A DNA stretch of 64,000 bases from an alpha proteobacterium SCGC AAA536-G10 (GTDB taxonomy: Bacteria > Pseudomonadota > Alphaproteobacteria > Puniceispirillales > Marisalimonadaceae), in assembly GCA_000384615.1 (NCBI GenBank), contig ARQU01000007.1:39397-103396 (forward strand), in the 5' to 3' direction. Position numbers and translations under genes: made by a program. Numbering within the stretch: the first letter of the stretch is position 1; each line of letters starts with the position of its first letter. The notes under the pieces were generated by a model, which saw nothing but the letters and a program-made list of their open reading frames with translations, ran no database searches and had not been told where the DNA came from. Of the stretch, positions 19,425 to 28,119 are shown piece after piece.

Positions 19425-19501
19425 TGAAAAGTCCCCCTGTTAATATAAGTTTATTTGAAATAACGCTTTTGACAACAAATAATCTAACTAGGAGCAGTCG
19501 A

Positions 19502-19888
19502 TTGGATATAGAACATTTAGTATTTGAAAATGGTCCTCAAAGAGTAGGGCCGTTTAGCCATGCTGTAAAGGCAGGTGACTTTATTTTTGTTACTGGACAG
19601 ATGCCAACATTACCAAATAATCCAGACGTACTAGTTAGTAATGACGTAGAAGAACAAACTCATCAAGTTATGAAGAACCTTATGGACGTCTTAAAACAGT
19701 CAGGATCATCTTTGGAAAGGGTAACATTTGTAAGGGTTTATTTAGTAAATTTTCAAGATTTTGATAAAGTAAATAAAATCTATAAATCTTATTTTGATGA
19801 AAATAAACTTCCTGCAAGAACATGTATTGGTGTGACTGGACTTGCTGTTGGTGCGTCGGTTGAAATAGATCTAATAGCAAAACAATAA
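19502..19888 (+). CDS. RidA family enamine/imine deaminase
   Basis: A 128-residue RidA (YjgF/YER057c) trimer-type protein: GPFSHAVKAGDFIFVTGQMP (about 17-36) and the conserved arginine in LPARTCIGV (about 103-111) that binds the substrate carboxylate. Start chosen at TTG 19502 because AGGAG lies seven bases before it and the protein then begins where family members begin. A frame open from 19424 adds 26 residues unlike RidA. It probably removes reactive 2-aminoacrylate-type enamines or acts on a catabolic imine. Followed by azlCD. Confidence 0.85.
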   Translation: MDIEHLVFENGPQRVGPFSHAVKAGDFIFVTGQMPTLPNNPDVLVSNDVEEQTHQVMKNLMDVLKQSGSSLERVTFVRVYLVNFQDFDKVNKIYKSYFDENKLPARTCIGVTGLAVGASVEIDLIAKQ

Positions 19889-19906
19889 TTTAGAAAAAAT
19901 AAATTT

Positions 19907-20626
19907 ATGAAGAAAAATTATAGTCCCTTTAAAAAAGGTATTTTAACCGGTTTTGGTTTTCCTGGAATAGGAATGAGTGCAGCTATGTTTGGCTTTGGAG
20001 TTTTCGCTGGTGAAGCTGGTCTTGATCTTTATCTGACCGTTGGTTCATTGATTGTACTTTGGAGTATGCCAGGAATGGTTATATTTGTATCATTGTATAC
20101 TGTAGGCACACCAATATTTTTGCTCTTCACAACAGTCTTGCTAGCGAATATGAGACAGTTTTTTTTAGTTTTATCTGGTATGACTTTAATGAATATTCAT
20201 AGTCACAAAATACCATTCATTTCAAAATTATTGTGGGCACACCTCATAAGTCCAACTGGCTGGGCTGAGTTAATAAAAATTAAAAATGAGTTTCAAGAGA
20301 AAGAGCTTTTAAGTTTTTTTAGAGGTCTAAGTTTAGCTCTAATAACTATTAATACATTCACAACAATTATTGGTTTTAAATTATACGATATTCTGCCGAC
20401 TGACATTGTCTCCATTCCTGTTTTCATAATGCCCTTATATATAACAATTTTAATGTTAAGAGCTGTAGAATTATATTATAGGGTTGCTGTTGTAAGCGGA
20501 GGCATAATAGGACCCATTCTCTATCCGTATATAGGTGATTGGAGTATAATTATTGGCGGTTTGGTTGGCGGAACGTTGGGACTTTTAATTAATTATCTTC
20601 TAAAAAAAGGTAAATCTAATGCATGA
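19907..20626 (+). CDS. azlC: AzlC family branched-chain amino acid exporter, large subunit
   Basis: A 239-residue membrane protein with about seven hydrophobic segments. The N-terminal FKKGILTGFGFPGIGMSAAMFGFG block corresponds to the AzlC/YgaZ first helix, and ANMRQFFLVLSG (about 83-94) is the strongly conserved N-x-R-x-x-L-x-x-x-S motif. With the next gene it forms a two-subunit exporter, generally for branched-chain amino acids. It overlaps azlD by 8 bases and lacks a clear ribosome-binding site. Confidence 0.85.
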   Translation: MKKNYSPFKKGILTGFGFPGIGMSAAMFGFGVFAGEAGLDLYLTVGSLIVLWSMPGMVIFVSLYTVGTPIFLLFTTVLLANMRQFFLVLSGMTLMNIHSHKIPFISKLLWAHLISPTGWAELIKIKNEFQEKELLSFFRGLSLALITINTFTTIIGFKLYDILPTDIVSIPVFIMPLYITILMLRAVELYYRVAVVSGGIIGPILYPYIGDWSIIIGGLVGGTLGLLINYLLKKGKSNA

Positions 20627-20975
20627 TCTTTCATTCATTAGCCCAGAGTTGATGCCTTGGTTTATGTTATTAGTCGCGGGTCTAGGTATTTTTATTTGGA
20701 GAATTCTTGGTGTTACATTATCTAGCAAAATCGATAAAGATGGCTTTTTTGCAAAATGGATAAATGCTGTTGCCTTTGCGATGACTACAGGATTGATGGT
20801 TAGAATTATTTTCTTCCCTACTGGCGCCTTAGCTCAAACTAATATGCTTGAAAGATTAATACCATTCGTGATTGGGGTAATCGTATTTTTATGCTTCCCC
20901 AAAAAACCAATTATGGGATTACTAGTTGGAGTAGGCGCTTTTAGTACAACAATTTTTTATAATCAGTATTTTTAA
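20619..20975 (+). CDS. azlD: AzlD family exporter small subunit
   Basis: A 118-residue membrane protein with three to four hydrophobic helices and FAMTTGLMVRIIFFPTG in the middle, as in AzlD-type partners. It starts inside the end of azlC (8-base overlap), with AAGG upstream, so the two are made together. Its stop overlaps the convergent acyl-CoA dehydrogenase by 4 bases. Confidence 0.75.
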   Translation: MHDLSFISPELMPWFMLLVAGLGIFIWRILGVTLSSKIDKDGFFAKWINAVAFAMTTGLMVRIIFFPTGALAQTNMLERLIPFVIGVIVFLCFPKKPIMGLLVGVGAFSTTIFYNQYF

Positions 20976-22147
20976 TTATCTGAAACTAATTGCTTGGCAA
21001 TAATAAGTTTTTGTAATTCGTTAGTACCCTCACCTATTGCTAATAAAGGTGCGTCCCTATAATACCTCTCAATATTATATTCTGGAGAATATCCAAATCC
21101 ACCATGAATTCTCATTGCTTCGGTTGAATTAAACAATGCTGTTTCAGTGGCAAAAAGTTTAGCCATTCCTGCCTGCAAATCGGACCTATTTCCTGAATCG
21201 TAAGCTTTTGCAGCTTGCTCTGTTAGTAACCTCGACGCCTCAAGCTTAGTTGCCATTTCTGCTAATTTAATTTGAATTGATTGATGTTCACTTATAGGCT
21301 TACCAAAAGTTTTCCTTGTTTTAGCATACTCTATAGAATCGTCTAGAGATGCTCTAGCAACTCCAACACCCCTTGCGGCAACATTTATTCTACCCAATTC
21401 AAGGCCAGCTAGAATTTGCTGTAAACCCTTACCTTCTATTTCACCAATAAGGTTAGACTTAGGCACCTTTACATTTTCAAGTTGCACTTCTCCTGTATCT
21501 ATGCCTCTATATCCAAGCTTTTTTAATTTTCTGGCTACAAATCCGTGCTTTTTTTCTACAAGTATTAAGCTCATTCCCTTGTGAGCAGGTTTAATATTTG
21601 TGTCAGTCTTGACTAAAACTGCTAAAATTGAACCCTGAACTGAATTTGTTATCCAAGTTTTAGTCCCATTTATGATATAATCATCACCTACTTTTTCTGC
21701 TTTTGTTTTAATTGATTGGAGGTCAGTTCCACAGTCTGGTTCAGTTAATGCAATGCCTCCTCTTATTTCTCCGGATGCAAACTTTGGAAGATAATACTGT
21801 TTCATCTCTTCGGAACCAAACCTCTCAACAGCCGCACACATTATTAAATGAGAATTAAAAATACCTGATACAGACATCCACACAGCAGAGACATTTTCCA
21901 CAATTTTAGAATAAGTAACTGCCGATAAACCCAAGCCTCCGTATTGTGGGGATATTGTTGCTCCAAAAAGACCTAAATCTGCCATTTTATCAGCAATTAA
22001 TTGGGGGTACTTATCTTCTGATTCAAACTCCTTAACAAATGGCTTTACATCTCTTTCAAGAAACTTATTTACTGTGTCTATAATAAGATTATCTTCTTCT
22101 GAAACAGGACTTTTTTGCTCGACTTCTAGAACTCTTTGATCATTCAT
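20972..22147 (-). CDS. Acyl-CoA dehydrogenase
   Basis: A 391-residue flavoenzyme with the standard order: helical N-domain, the FAD/substrate block GGIALTEPDCGTDLQSI (about 133-149), WITNS (about 168-172), and the C-terminal RIHGGFGYSPEYNIERYYRDA. IGEGTNELQ near 375-383 holds the catalytic base Glu. It introduces a double bond next to a CoA thioester. Length and motifs fit short/branched-chain types, but chain length is not readable. AAGGAG precedes the ATG. It is 20 bases downstream of the first MmgE/PrpD gene, likely one transcript. Confidence 0.87.
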   Translation of the reverse strand: MNDQRVLEVEQKSPVSEEDNLIIDTVNKFLERDVKPFVKEFESEDKYPQLIADKMADLGLFGATISPQYGGLGLSAVTYSKIVENVSAVWMSVSGIFNSHLIMCAAVERFGSEEMKQYYLPKFASGEIRGGIALTEPDCGTDLQSIKTKAEKVGDDYIINGTKTWITNSVQGSILAVLVKTDTNIKPAHKGMSLILVEKKHGFVARKLKKLGYRGIDTGEVQLENVKVPKSNLIGEIEGKGLQQILAGLELGRINVAARGVGVARASLDDSIEYAKTRKTFGKPISEHQSIQIKLAEMATKLEASRLLTEQAAKAYDSGNRSDLQAGMAKLFATETALFNSTEAMRIHGGFGYSPEYNIERYYRDAPLLAIGEGTNELQKLIIAKQLVSDN

Positions 22148-22167
22148 AAACTTACTCCTTAATAAAT

Positions 22168-23550
22168 CTAAATATCAATCTGACTATATTCAAAAATTGA
22201 ATTTACATTGTTAGCTTGATCAATTTTAAGCATTAAATCTGTCAATTGATCAACTCTTTGTTTTGATAGATATGGCTCAGTTAATCCCTTAAATTTTGAT
22301 ATAAACTCTACATCCTCCATAAAGTTTTCTGGTTCTCCTTTAGGAATTTTCACGAATTTTTCGTATTTTTCTCCTTTTACCACAACTTTTACTTTGGCAC
22401 TCATATATTCAGGACAACATTTTTCTGCATCCTCGTCAGGGCTTACCTTTATTTTATTACATAATGAGAGTGTATCTTCATTATTTAGATGATTTTTATA
22501 ATCATCCCATTGCAACCCACCACTTTTAACTGTAACTGCAGCACAAAATGGCATCGAAAACTGACCGTCAACAACACTTTTAGGGTGTTGCTTGTCAGTT
22601 AATGGATAACCAATTATGTTCAAAGCAGTTTCTGACAAGCCGATATCAATATCATCTAAATCATCAGATGAAAATTTTAATTCTTTTTTTAACTCTATTA
22701 ATCCATCTATTGCAGCATGACTATATCTACATGACGGATAGGGTTTGACACCAAGATTGAGAGTTTCAAACTCTTCTCCAAGACCAGTTGTTGCTTTGTT
22801 GACGTCGCCACCTGAAGCATAGGAATGTAAGTAACCCCATTGTCCTTCGAAAGCTTGTGAAGGACCTTTGAAACCTTCACCAGCCATAATTGCACAACTT
22901 AAACCATTTTGAGCAGCCTGCCCAACGTGAGATCTTTTAGTCCACGCACCGTCCGTTAAAAATTGCATAGACCCTGCAGATTGACTTAAAGCAATACCAA
23001 AGGCAGATATATACTGCTCCTTATTTAATCCCATCAAGTATCCTGCTGCGGCTGCCGCACCAAAAATACCGCATGTTGCGGAAGGGTGAAATCCTTTTTT
23101 ATAATGCGCTGAAGATCCTCCAGCCAAACCTAGTCTTATTTGAACTTCGTAACCAACAACACATGCTGTAATTAATTCTTGGCCAGATGATTTATTCATC
23201 TGCGCTGCTGCCAGCGCAGCTGATAAAATAGGTGCACTTGAATGAAGAGAGGCTTCAGCATGTGTGTCGTCAAAATCAAGAGAATGCGCTAAAGTTCCAT
23301 TTAAGAGTGCTGCAGCGCTTGGTGAATATGTTTTTTTATCCGAAAATACTTGGCAGCTACCATTGCTCATTTCTAATTTATCAATTGCAGAAACTAAGCT
23401 AGATGTTGATTCTGCGTCATGTCTGGCCCTGATGATAATACCTACAGTATCCAAGATAAGTAATTTTGTTCTTTTAATAACTTCTGGAGAAAGATCTTCA
23501 TATTTTAACTGTTCACAAAATTCAGCAAATTTTTCAGTCATATTTTCCAT
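22168..23550 (-). CDS. MmgE/PrpD family protein (first of three)
   Basis: A 460-residue protein of the MmgE/PrpD fold (2-methylcitrate dehydratase, cis-aconitate decarboxylase and relatives). Seen are LDTVGIIIRAR near the start, NGTLAHSLDFDDTHAEASLHSSAPIL split around 95-120, GFHPSATCGIFGAAAAAGYL (about 150-169) and PYPSCRYSHAAIDG (about 272-285). These enzymes usually dehydrate or decarboxylate tri- or dicarboxylates; which reaction is unknown. A strong GAGGAGA lies before the ATG. Paired with an acyl-CoA dehydrogenase; the other two copies in this window sit beside transporters. Confidence 0.83.
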   Translation of the reverse strand: MENMTEKFAEFCEQLKYEDLSPEVIKRTKLLILDTVGIIIRARHDAESTSSLVSAIDKLEMSNGSCQVFSDKKTYSPSAAALLNGTLAHSLDFDDTHAEASLHSSAPILSAALAAAQMNKSSGQELITACVVGYEVQIRLGLAGGSSAHYKKGFHPSATCGIFGAAAAAGYLMGLNKEQYISAFGIALSQSAGSMQFLTDGAWTKRSHVGQAAQNGLSCAIMAGEGFKGPSQAFEGQWGYLHSYASGGDVNKATTGLGEEFETLNLGVKPYPSCRYSHAAIDGLIELKKELKFSSDDLDDIDIGLSETALNIIGYPLTDKQHPKSVVDGQFSMPFCAAVTVKSGGLQWDDYKNHLNNEDTLSLCNKIKVSPDEDAEKCCPEYMSAKVKVVVKGEKYEKFVKIPKGEPENFMEDVEFISKFKGLTEPYLSKQRVDQLTDLMLKIDQANNVNSIFEYSQIDI

Positions 23551-23655
23551 TTATTTCTCCTCAGTTTATATTAAATATTAAACTATAATTTAATTTTACA
23601 AAACCAAAAAATAATCATTAGTATATACAACCTTAAAATTATTTAGTGAAAACAA

Positions 23656-24939
23656 ATGACAAAACCTTTCGAATTAACGGCAAGTGAAGCAATTAAACTT
23701 ATAAGAAATAAGAAACTTTCTATACATGAATGGGTATTGAGTTGCTTTGAAAGAATCAAAGAAAAAGAAGATGTTGTGAAAGCATGGATATATTTAGATG
23801 AAGAAAATGCTTTAAAAAAATCAAAACAATTAGATAAACAAAAAAACAATATCGCACTTGGTATACCATTTGGAATAAAAGACATTATAGATGCTAGTAA
23901 TGTGCCTACTGGTTTTGGTACACCTTTTTACAAAAACAACATTCCCGCAAGAGATGCTGCATCTGTTGCAGTTGCAAAGCAATCCGGTTGTGTGTTTATG
24001 GGCAAAACAGTATCTACAGAATTGGGACATAGGGCTCCAGGCCTAACGACAAATCCACATAATAAAGACTTTACTCCAGGTGGCTCTAGTTCTGGATCAG
24101 CAGCGGCTGTTGCTTCCATGATGGCACCAGTTTGTTTTGGAACTCAGACGACTGGTTCGGTTATTAGACCAGCAGCCTATTGTGGTGTCATTGGTTATAA
24201 ACCAACATATGGGGACTTTGATAAATCTGGAATTCTCCCAAACTCTCCTTCAATTGACACATTAGGCCTAATGACAAGATCAGTAGAAGATTTATCTCTT
24301 TTTCGATCAATTTTATTAGAAGAAAAAATTGTAAAACCAAAAAATGTAGACTTGAAGAAATTGAAAATTGGTTTTGTAAAAACTCCTCACTGGAATAAAA
24401 CAGATTTATCTACCCAGACTAACCTAGAGACATTTGTAGATACCCTTAGGACAGATAAATTAAATATTATTGACCTTAATATTGATGCATTAATATCTGA
24501 AGCAGACAAATTACATTTAGACATAAGTGGTTATGAGTTTAAAAGATCTATCTCTTTTGAGAGATTTAATCATTATGACGAATTAAGTGATCAGTTGAGA
24601 AACGGAAGATTAAATGATGGATATCAAGTAACAAATGAACACTATAAAATTGCCCTTAAAAAACTAAATATTTTAAAACATGAGACAGATTTAATTTTTA
24701 ACGATATTGATATGATTATCACTCCAAGTGCTCCTGGTGAAGCTCTTGAAGGTCTCGGGTATACAGGCTCGCCGATGTTTAATACTACATGGTCCCTGAA
24801 TGGTAACCCTTGTGTTACCTTACCTTTATTTAAGGGAGATAAAGAACTGCCAATTGGCTGCCAGCTAGTCACAAAATTTGGAAATGATAACCAACTTTTA
24901 GATTATGCTAATACTATTATGAATACCTACTTAAAGTGA
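23656..24939 (+). CDS. Amidase signature family hydrolase
   Basis: A complete 427-residue amidase. The triad is visible: Lys75 in PFGIKDI, the cis-Ser Ser144 in PGGSSSGS, and nucleophile Ser168 in TQTTGSVIRPA, with the normal 24-residue gap between the two serines. The C-terminal SLNGNPCVTLPL and LPIGCQLV are also typical. It hydrolyses a small amide; GatA is less likely since no gatB/gatC is nearby. No clear Shine-Dalgarno precedes the ATG. Divergent from MmgE/PrpD, and its end overlaps dctM by 13 bases. Confidence 0.87.
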   Translation: MTKPFELTASEAIKLIRNKKLSIHEWVLSCFERIKEKEDVVKAWIYLDEENALKKSKQLDKQKNNIALGIPFGIKDIIDASNVPTGFGTPFYKNNIPARDAASVAVAKQSGCVFMGKTVSTELGHRAPGLTTNPHNKDFTPGGSSSGSAAAVASMMAPVCFGTQTTGSVIRPAAYCGVIGYKPTYGDFDKSGILPNSPSIDTLGLMTRSVEDLSLFRSILLEEKIVKPKNVDLKKLKIGFVKTPHWNKTDLSTQTNLETFVDTLRTDKLNIIDLNIDALISEADKLHLDISGYEFKRSISFERFNHYDELSDQLRNGRLNDGYQVTNEHYKIALKKLNILKHETDLIFNDIDMIITPSAPGEALEGLGYTGSPMFNTTWSLNGNPCVTLPLFKGDKELPIGCQLVTKFGNDNQLLDYANTIMNTYLK

Positions 24940-26210
24940 GATACCACTAAAAGCTCTGGCAGAGTTAAAGCTAATGCAGGAAATAAAAGTACAATAATTA
25001 AAACGCACGTATCAGAAATACAAAAGGGGAATGAGCCTTTTATAACTGTAGTAACTGGTAAACCAGTGACACCACTTACAGCAAACAAATTTAAACCAAC
25101 TGGAGGAATTACACTACCAATCTCTATACAAAGAGCAGTTAGTATTCCGAGATGGATCGGGTCTACACCAAGTGCTAATGCTACAGGAAAGTAAATAGGA
25201 ACAGTCAATACCAAAATAGCTACGCCCGTTAAAAACATTGATAAAAATAACAAAGATCCCATCAAAGCAAATAAAAAGCCTAAACGAGTTAATCCTAGTT
25301 CGCCAGCCCATTCTGCAATCATTTGCGGCCAACCCATATTGGCAAGATAAAATTGGAAAATACCAACACAACCTAATAAAAAGAAAACAACTGCTGTTAA
25401 GTTCATTGTTCTAAGAGTTGTGGGCATTAACTCTTTAACGAATGTTTTGCGTTTAAAAATTAATCCATAAAAAAGAGCATAACTAGCCGCTGCTGCTCCC
25501 GCTTCTGTAGGAGTAAACAAGCCGCCATATAAACCTCCAAGAATAATTACTGGCATTAGTAGAGCAGGAACAGCATCCTTAAATGAACGCCATACCTCAC
25601 ATAAATCAAATTTACCTCTTGGTAATTTTATAAACAGGGAGACACTTACTATAATTACTGCGTCACTAATAGCGAGCATTATACCAGGAATAATACCAGC
25701 AAAAAACAAATCAACTATAGACATTTCCGTAATTACTCCAAATAAAATAAGAGTAATACTTGGAGGTATTAGAAGAGCAATGCCACCAGCCGAAGCTATT
25801 ACACCTGCTGCCATCCATTTAGGATAGCCTCTTTTGATCAATTCAGGGTATGCAATAACACTCATTGCAGCTGCCATAGCAGTTGACGAACCTGAGATAG
25901 CTCCAAATAAAACAGCTGCAAGTAAAGTAGCATAGGCAAATCCACCAGGAACCCATCCTACAACTGAATCAGCAAATCTAAACAGACCGGCTACTAGTCC
26001 TGTTTTTTCCATTAAAAACCCAGCAAAAATAAAAAATGGTATTGCGACTAATGTATATTTTGTAAGAAAACTAAAAAAAGCTTCAAATAGTGTGCTGTAT
26101 GTTAAAAAGTCATCAAATAAAACTAGAAGTGCTGTAGCGCCAGCAAGGGCAATTCCAATTGGAGCACCTGCAAATAAAAGGGTAAATAAAGATCCACCAA
26201 GAGCCCACAT
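24927..26210 (-). CDS. dctM: TRAP transporter large permease (DctM family)
   Basis: A 427-residue membrane protein with about eleven to twelve helices. The DctM landmarks are present: GAPIGIALAGATALL near the N-terminus, ALLIPPSITLILFG (about 148-161), IIPGIMLAISDA (about 173-184), LYGGLFTPTEAGAAAA (about 224-239) and IEIGSVIPPVGLNLF (about 360-374). It forms the Na+-driven import channel for a carboxylate. Last gene of dctPQM, 24 bases after dctQ, at the downstream end of the CoA-pathway operon. Confidence 0.92.
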   Translation of the reverse strand: MWALGGSLFTLLFAGAPIGIALAGATALLVLFDDFLTYSTLFEAFFSFLTKYTLVAIPFFIFAGFLMEKTGLVAGLFRFADSVVGWVPGGFAYATLLAAVLFGAISGSSTAMAAAMSVIAYPELIKRGYPKWMAAGVIASAGGIALLIPPSITLILFGVITEMSIVDLFFAGIIPGIMLAISDAVIIVSVSLFIKLPRGKFDLCEVWRSFKDAVPALLMPVIILGGLYGGLFTPTEAGAAAASYALFYGLIFKRKTFVKELMPTTLRTMNLTAVVFFLLGCVGIFQFYLANMGWPQMIAEWAGELGLTRLGFLFALMGSLLFLSMFLTGVAILVLTVPIYFPVALALGVDPIHLGILTALCIEIGSVIPPVGLNLFAVSGVTGLPVTTVIKGSFPFCISDTCVLIIVLLFPALALTLPELLVVSHFK

Positions 26211-26234
26211 TATAAATTTCCTACTTTAAATATA

Positions 26235-26786
26235 TTATACATCGGTTGCAGTTTCAACTGTAGCCGTAAAATGATCACCTTTGATGTAACTATGCACATC
26301 TTCAATAAATTGTAGAAAGGCAACTAGAGACATTAGGCCCATTCCAATAGCTAATATGAAGTAAAATGGCCACATATAAAAAAACAAACTCTCAGTTCTT
26401 TCTCCAATTTGAATAGAGTACTCAATTGTTGAATAAGCCGTGTAAGTTAAAGATCCGGTAAAAACTGAGACAAACATGGAGATAAAAATCTTACAAAAGC
26501 CTACAGTTCGATGGAACCCTTTAGCATTTAATAATTGTAGAACAGCAGTCATAACTAAATGGCTCCTGTTGATTTGAGTAACGCATATATAAAATGCAAC
26601 CGAAGAAACCATCATATAAATCACAGCATCCTGGCCCCACTCAAAAACAACACCAAAAATGTATCTTCTAATAATTTCAGCTAGTGCGAAAAGCGTGACA
26701 GCTATCATTAATATTGCAGAACATCTTCCCAAAATAGAAGTTATCAAATCTTGTATTTTATGAGAAATGTTATAAAAGCTGTCCAT
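26235..26786 (-). CDS. dctQ: TRAP transporter small permease (DctQ family)
   Basis: A 183-residue protein with four hydrophobic helices and the conserved RRYIFGVVFEWGQDAVIYMMV region (the R-x-x-F/W and E-W-x-x-E equivalent) in its first half. It partners with DctM to form the membrane part. Translation starts just after a hairpin downstream of dctP, and no Shine-Dalgarno is evident, so its expression may depend on upstream translation or be set lower than that of dctP. Confidence 0.87.
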   Translation of the reverse strand: MDSFYNISHKIQDLITSILGRCSAILMIAVTLFALAEIIRRYIFGVVFEWGQDAVIYMMVSSVAFYICVTQINRSHLVMTAVLQLLNAKGFHRTVGFCKIFISMFVSVFTGSLTYTAYSTIEYSIQIGERTESLFFYMWPFYFILAIGMGLMSLVAFLQFIEDVHSYIKGDHFTATVETATDV

Positions 26787-26802
26787 AATAAAAATTCAAA
26801 TC

Positions 26803-26831
26803 AAGAAGGCCTGACAAAGTCAGACCTTCTT
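26803..26831 (-). terminator. Hairpin between dctP and dctQ (attenuator or mRNA-stabilising stem)
   Basis: Arms 26803-26815 and 26819-26831 pair over 13 bases with a 3-base loop. In minus-strand RNA the one mismatch position becomes a G-U pair (GAAGGUCUGAC with GUCAGGCCUUC), so the stem is complete only on the coding strand. It begins 8 bases after the dctP stop and is followed by a broken T-rich tail (TTTTTATT). It looks like a partial terminator or a 3' stability element that raises dctP over dctQM. Confidence 0.65.
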
Positions 26832-26838
26832 TGATATA

Positions 26839-28008
26839 TTATTTTCTAGACTTTTTCTTATATAGAGCAGTTCCCTTTGCAAATTTAGCAAAATCTGAGG
26901 CAAACGCTGTACAGTCAGTTTTTTCTAGATTACTAGAGCCCATAGGATTGGCTGCAACTAATGCTTTAGCTTCAGCTGTAAACTGGTCAACCATTTTATC
27001 ACCTGTAGCATCAACTTTAGTTTTAATCCATTCGTTAGTTGCACCACCTTCTTTTTTCTGTAATACGCCAGCTTCTGCAGGACTCATCACATAAATACCA
27101 GGGGCACTTTTGTCAGTAACCTTAAACTTATCAACCAGTCTCTTATCATTACAAAAGTTAATTGCCTTTTGATATGGTATGAAGTCATTCATAATGATGT
27201 CAGTTAGAGCTGCTTGTTGCTTTTTATCTAGTGAGGACCACCATTTGTTTGATGCACCCATCCAGTAGTAGTCACCTACAATTCCGTTGATACCTGCAAC
27301 TGTAAAGTAAGGGGCTTGCTCCTTAGTGGCATTAAACCCACCTAAACTAGTTAGCAATCCATCAATAACTCCTGTCTGCAGAGCAGGTGGAACATCACCA
27401 AAAGCCATTGTGGTTGGATTAGCACCTAATGCGCCTAACAAAGCATTTTCAGCCGGACCCATACTTCTTACTTTCTTTCCAGCAAAATCACCAGGAACTA
27501 ACATTCTACTTTTTACAGCACCAGCACCCATATACATACTAAGGTGTCCTGAACCGAAAATAGTAATTCCATGCTTGTCATTAAAAACCTTTTTCAATTG
27601 AGCAAAAGTTTTAGTTCCGTCCAAACCATTTATTGCACCAGGTGTTGTTAACTTTCCTGCACCAACAATTGTGTTAGCATATGGCTCTACACTAGAAGTT
27701 TTTCCAAACTGACCTGTCATCATCTCTAGGTTACCTTTTGTTAAGGCTTGAGTTCCTTTTGGAACATTGTATAGAGACTTAGCCCAATAAATTTGAACTT
27801 TACTTCCAGGAATTTTTTTCTCAACCTGCTCAGCAAAGAACATCTCTGCAATCGCAGCTGGGTGGGGAGGACCAGAGTGGTCTGAAGCCCAACGCATTTT
27901 AATAGGTTTAACCGCATGTCCGTCTGCAATAGCTAGGTTAGTCCCAGCTGCAAACGTAAGAGCCACAGCACTAACTGCGCCCAAAAGTGATAGTTTAGTA
28001 AATTTCAT
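26839..28008 (-). CDS. dctP: TRAP transporter solute-binding protein (DctP family)
   Basis: A 389-residue periplasmic protein. Start chosen at the ATG at 28008 because GGAGG stands 8 bases before it; a TTG five codons earlier is less likely. Residues 1-28 form a Sec signal peptide (MKFTKLSLLGAVSAVALTFA...ADG). DctP-type blocks follow: PIKMRWASDHSGPPHPAA, GAGKLTTPGAINGL, and the solute-contacting KKVRSMGPAENALLGALGANPTTMAFGDVPPAL split across about 150-195. Binding of a carboxylate through a conserved Arg is expected. The CoA-pathway genes upstream suggest a C5 dicarboxylate ligand (inference). Confidence 0.9.
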   Translation of the reverse strand: MKFTKLSLLGAVSAVALTFAAGTNLAIADGHAVKPIKMRWASDHSGPPHPAAIAEMFFAEQVEKKIPGSKVQIYWAKSLYNVPKGTQALTKGNLEMMTGQFGKTSSVEPYANTIVGAGKLTTPGAINGLDGTKTFAQLKKVFNDKHGITIFGSGHLSMYMGAGAVKSRMLVPGDFAGKKVRSMGPAENALLGALGANPTTMAFGDVPPALQTGVIDGLLTSLGGFNATKEQAPYFTVAGINGIVGDYYWMGASNKWWSSLDKKQQAALTDIIMNDFIPYQKAINFCNDKRLVDKFKVTDKSAPGIYVMSPAEAGVLQKKEGGATNEWIKTKVDATGDKMVDQFTAEAKALVAANPMGSSNLEKTDCTAFASDFAKFAKGTALYKKKSRK

Positions 28009-28119
28009 TAAAATTTCCTCCAAATATTTAGAATCTCAAACTATAACTTTAAATGAATGAGGTAAACCCCTAATTGCGATGAAATAGAAGAAATTGATTA
28101 ATATGTTATGTAATTTTAA

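Noticed and set aside
19424..19501. Longer RidA starting at 19424
   Set aside because: The extra residues do not match RidA. The TTG at 19502 has AGGAG at the right distance and gives the normal length.
23563..23584. AGTTTA...TAAACT inverted repeat in the MmgE/amidase divergent spacer
   Set aside because: The arms are six bases of nearly pure A/T in an AT-rich spacer; not distinguishable from chance.
23656..24939. Calling this amidase GatA
   Set aside because: The triad fits, but no gatB or gatC is near and its context is catabolic; it is left as a general amidase.
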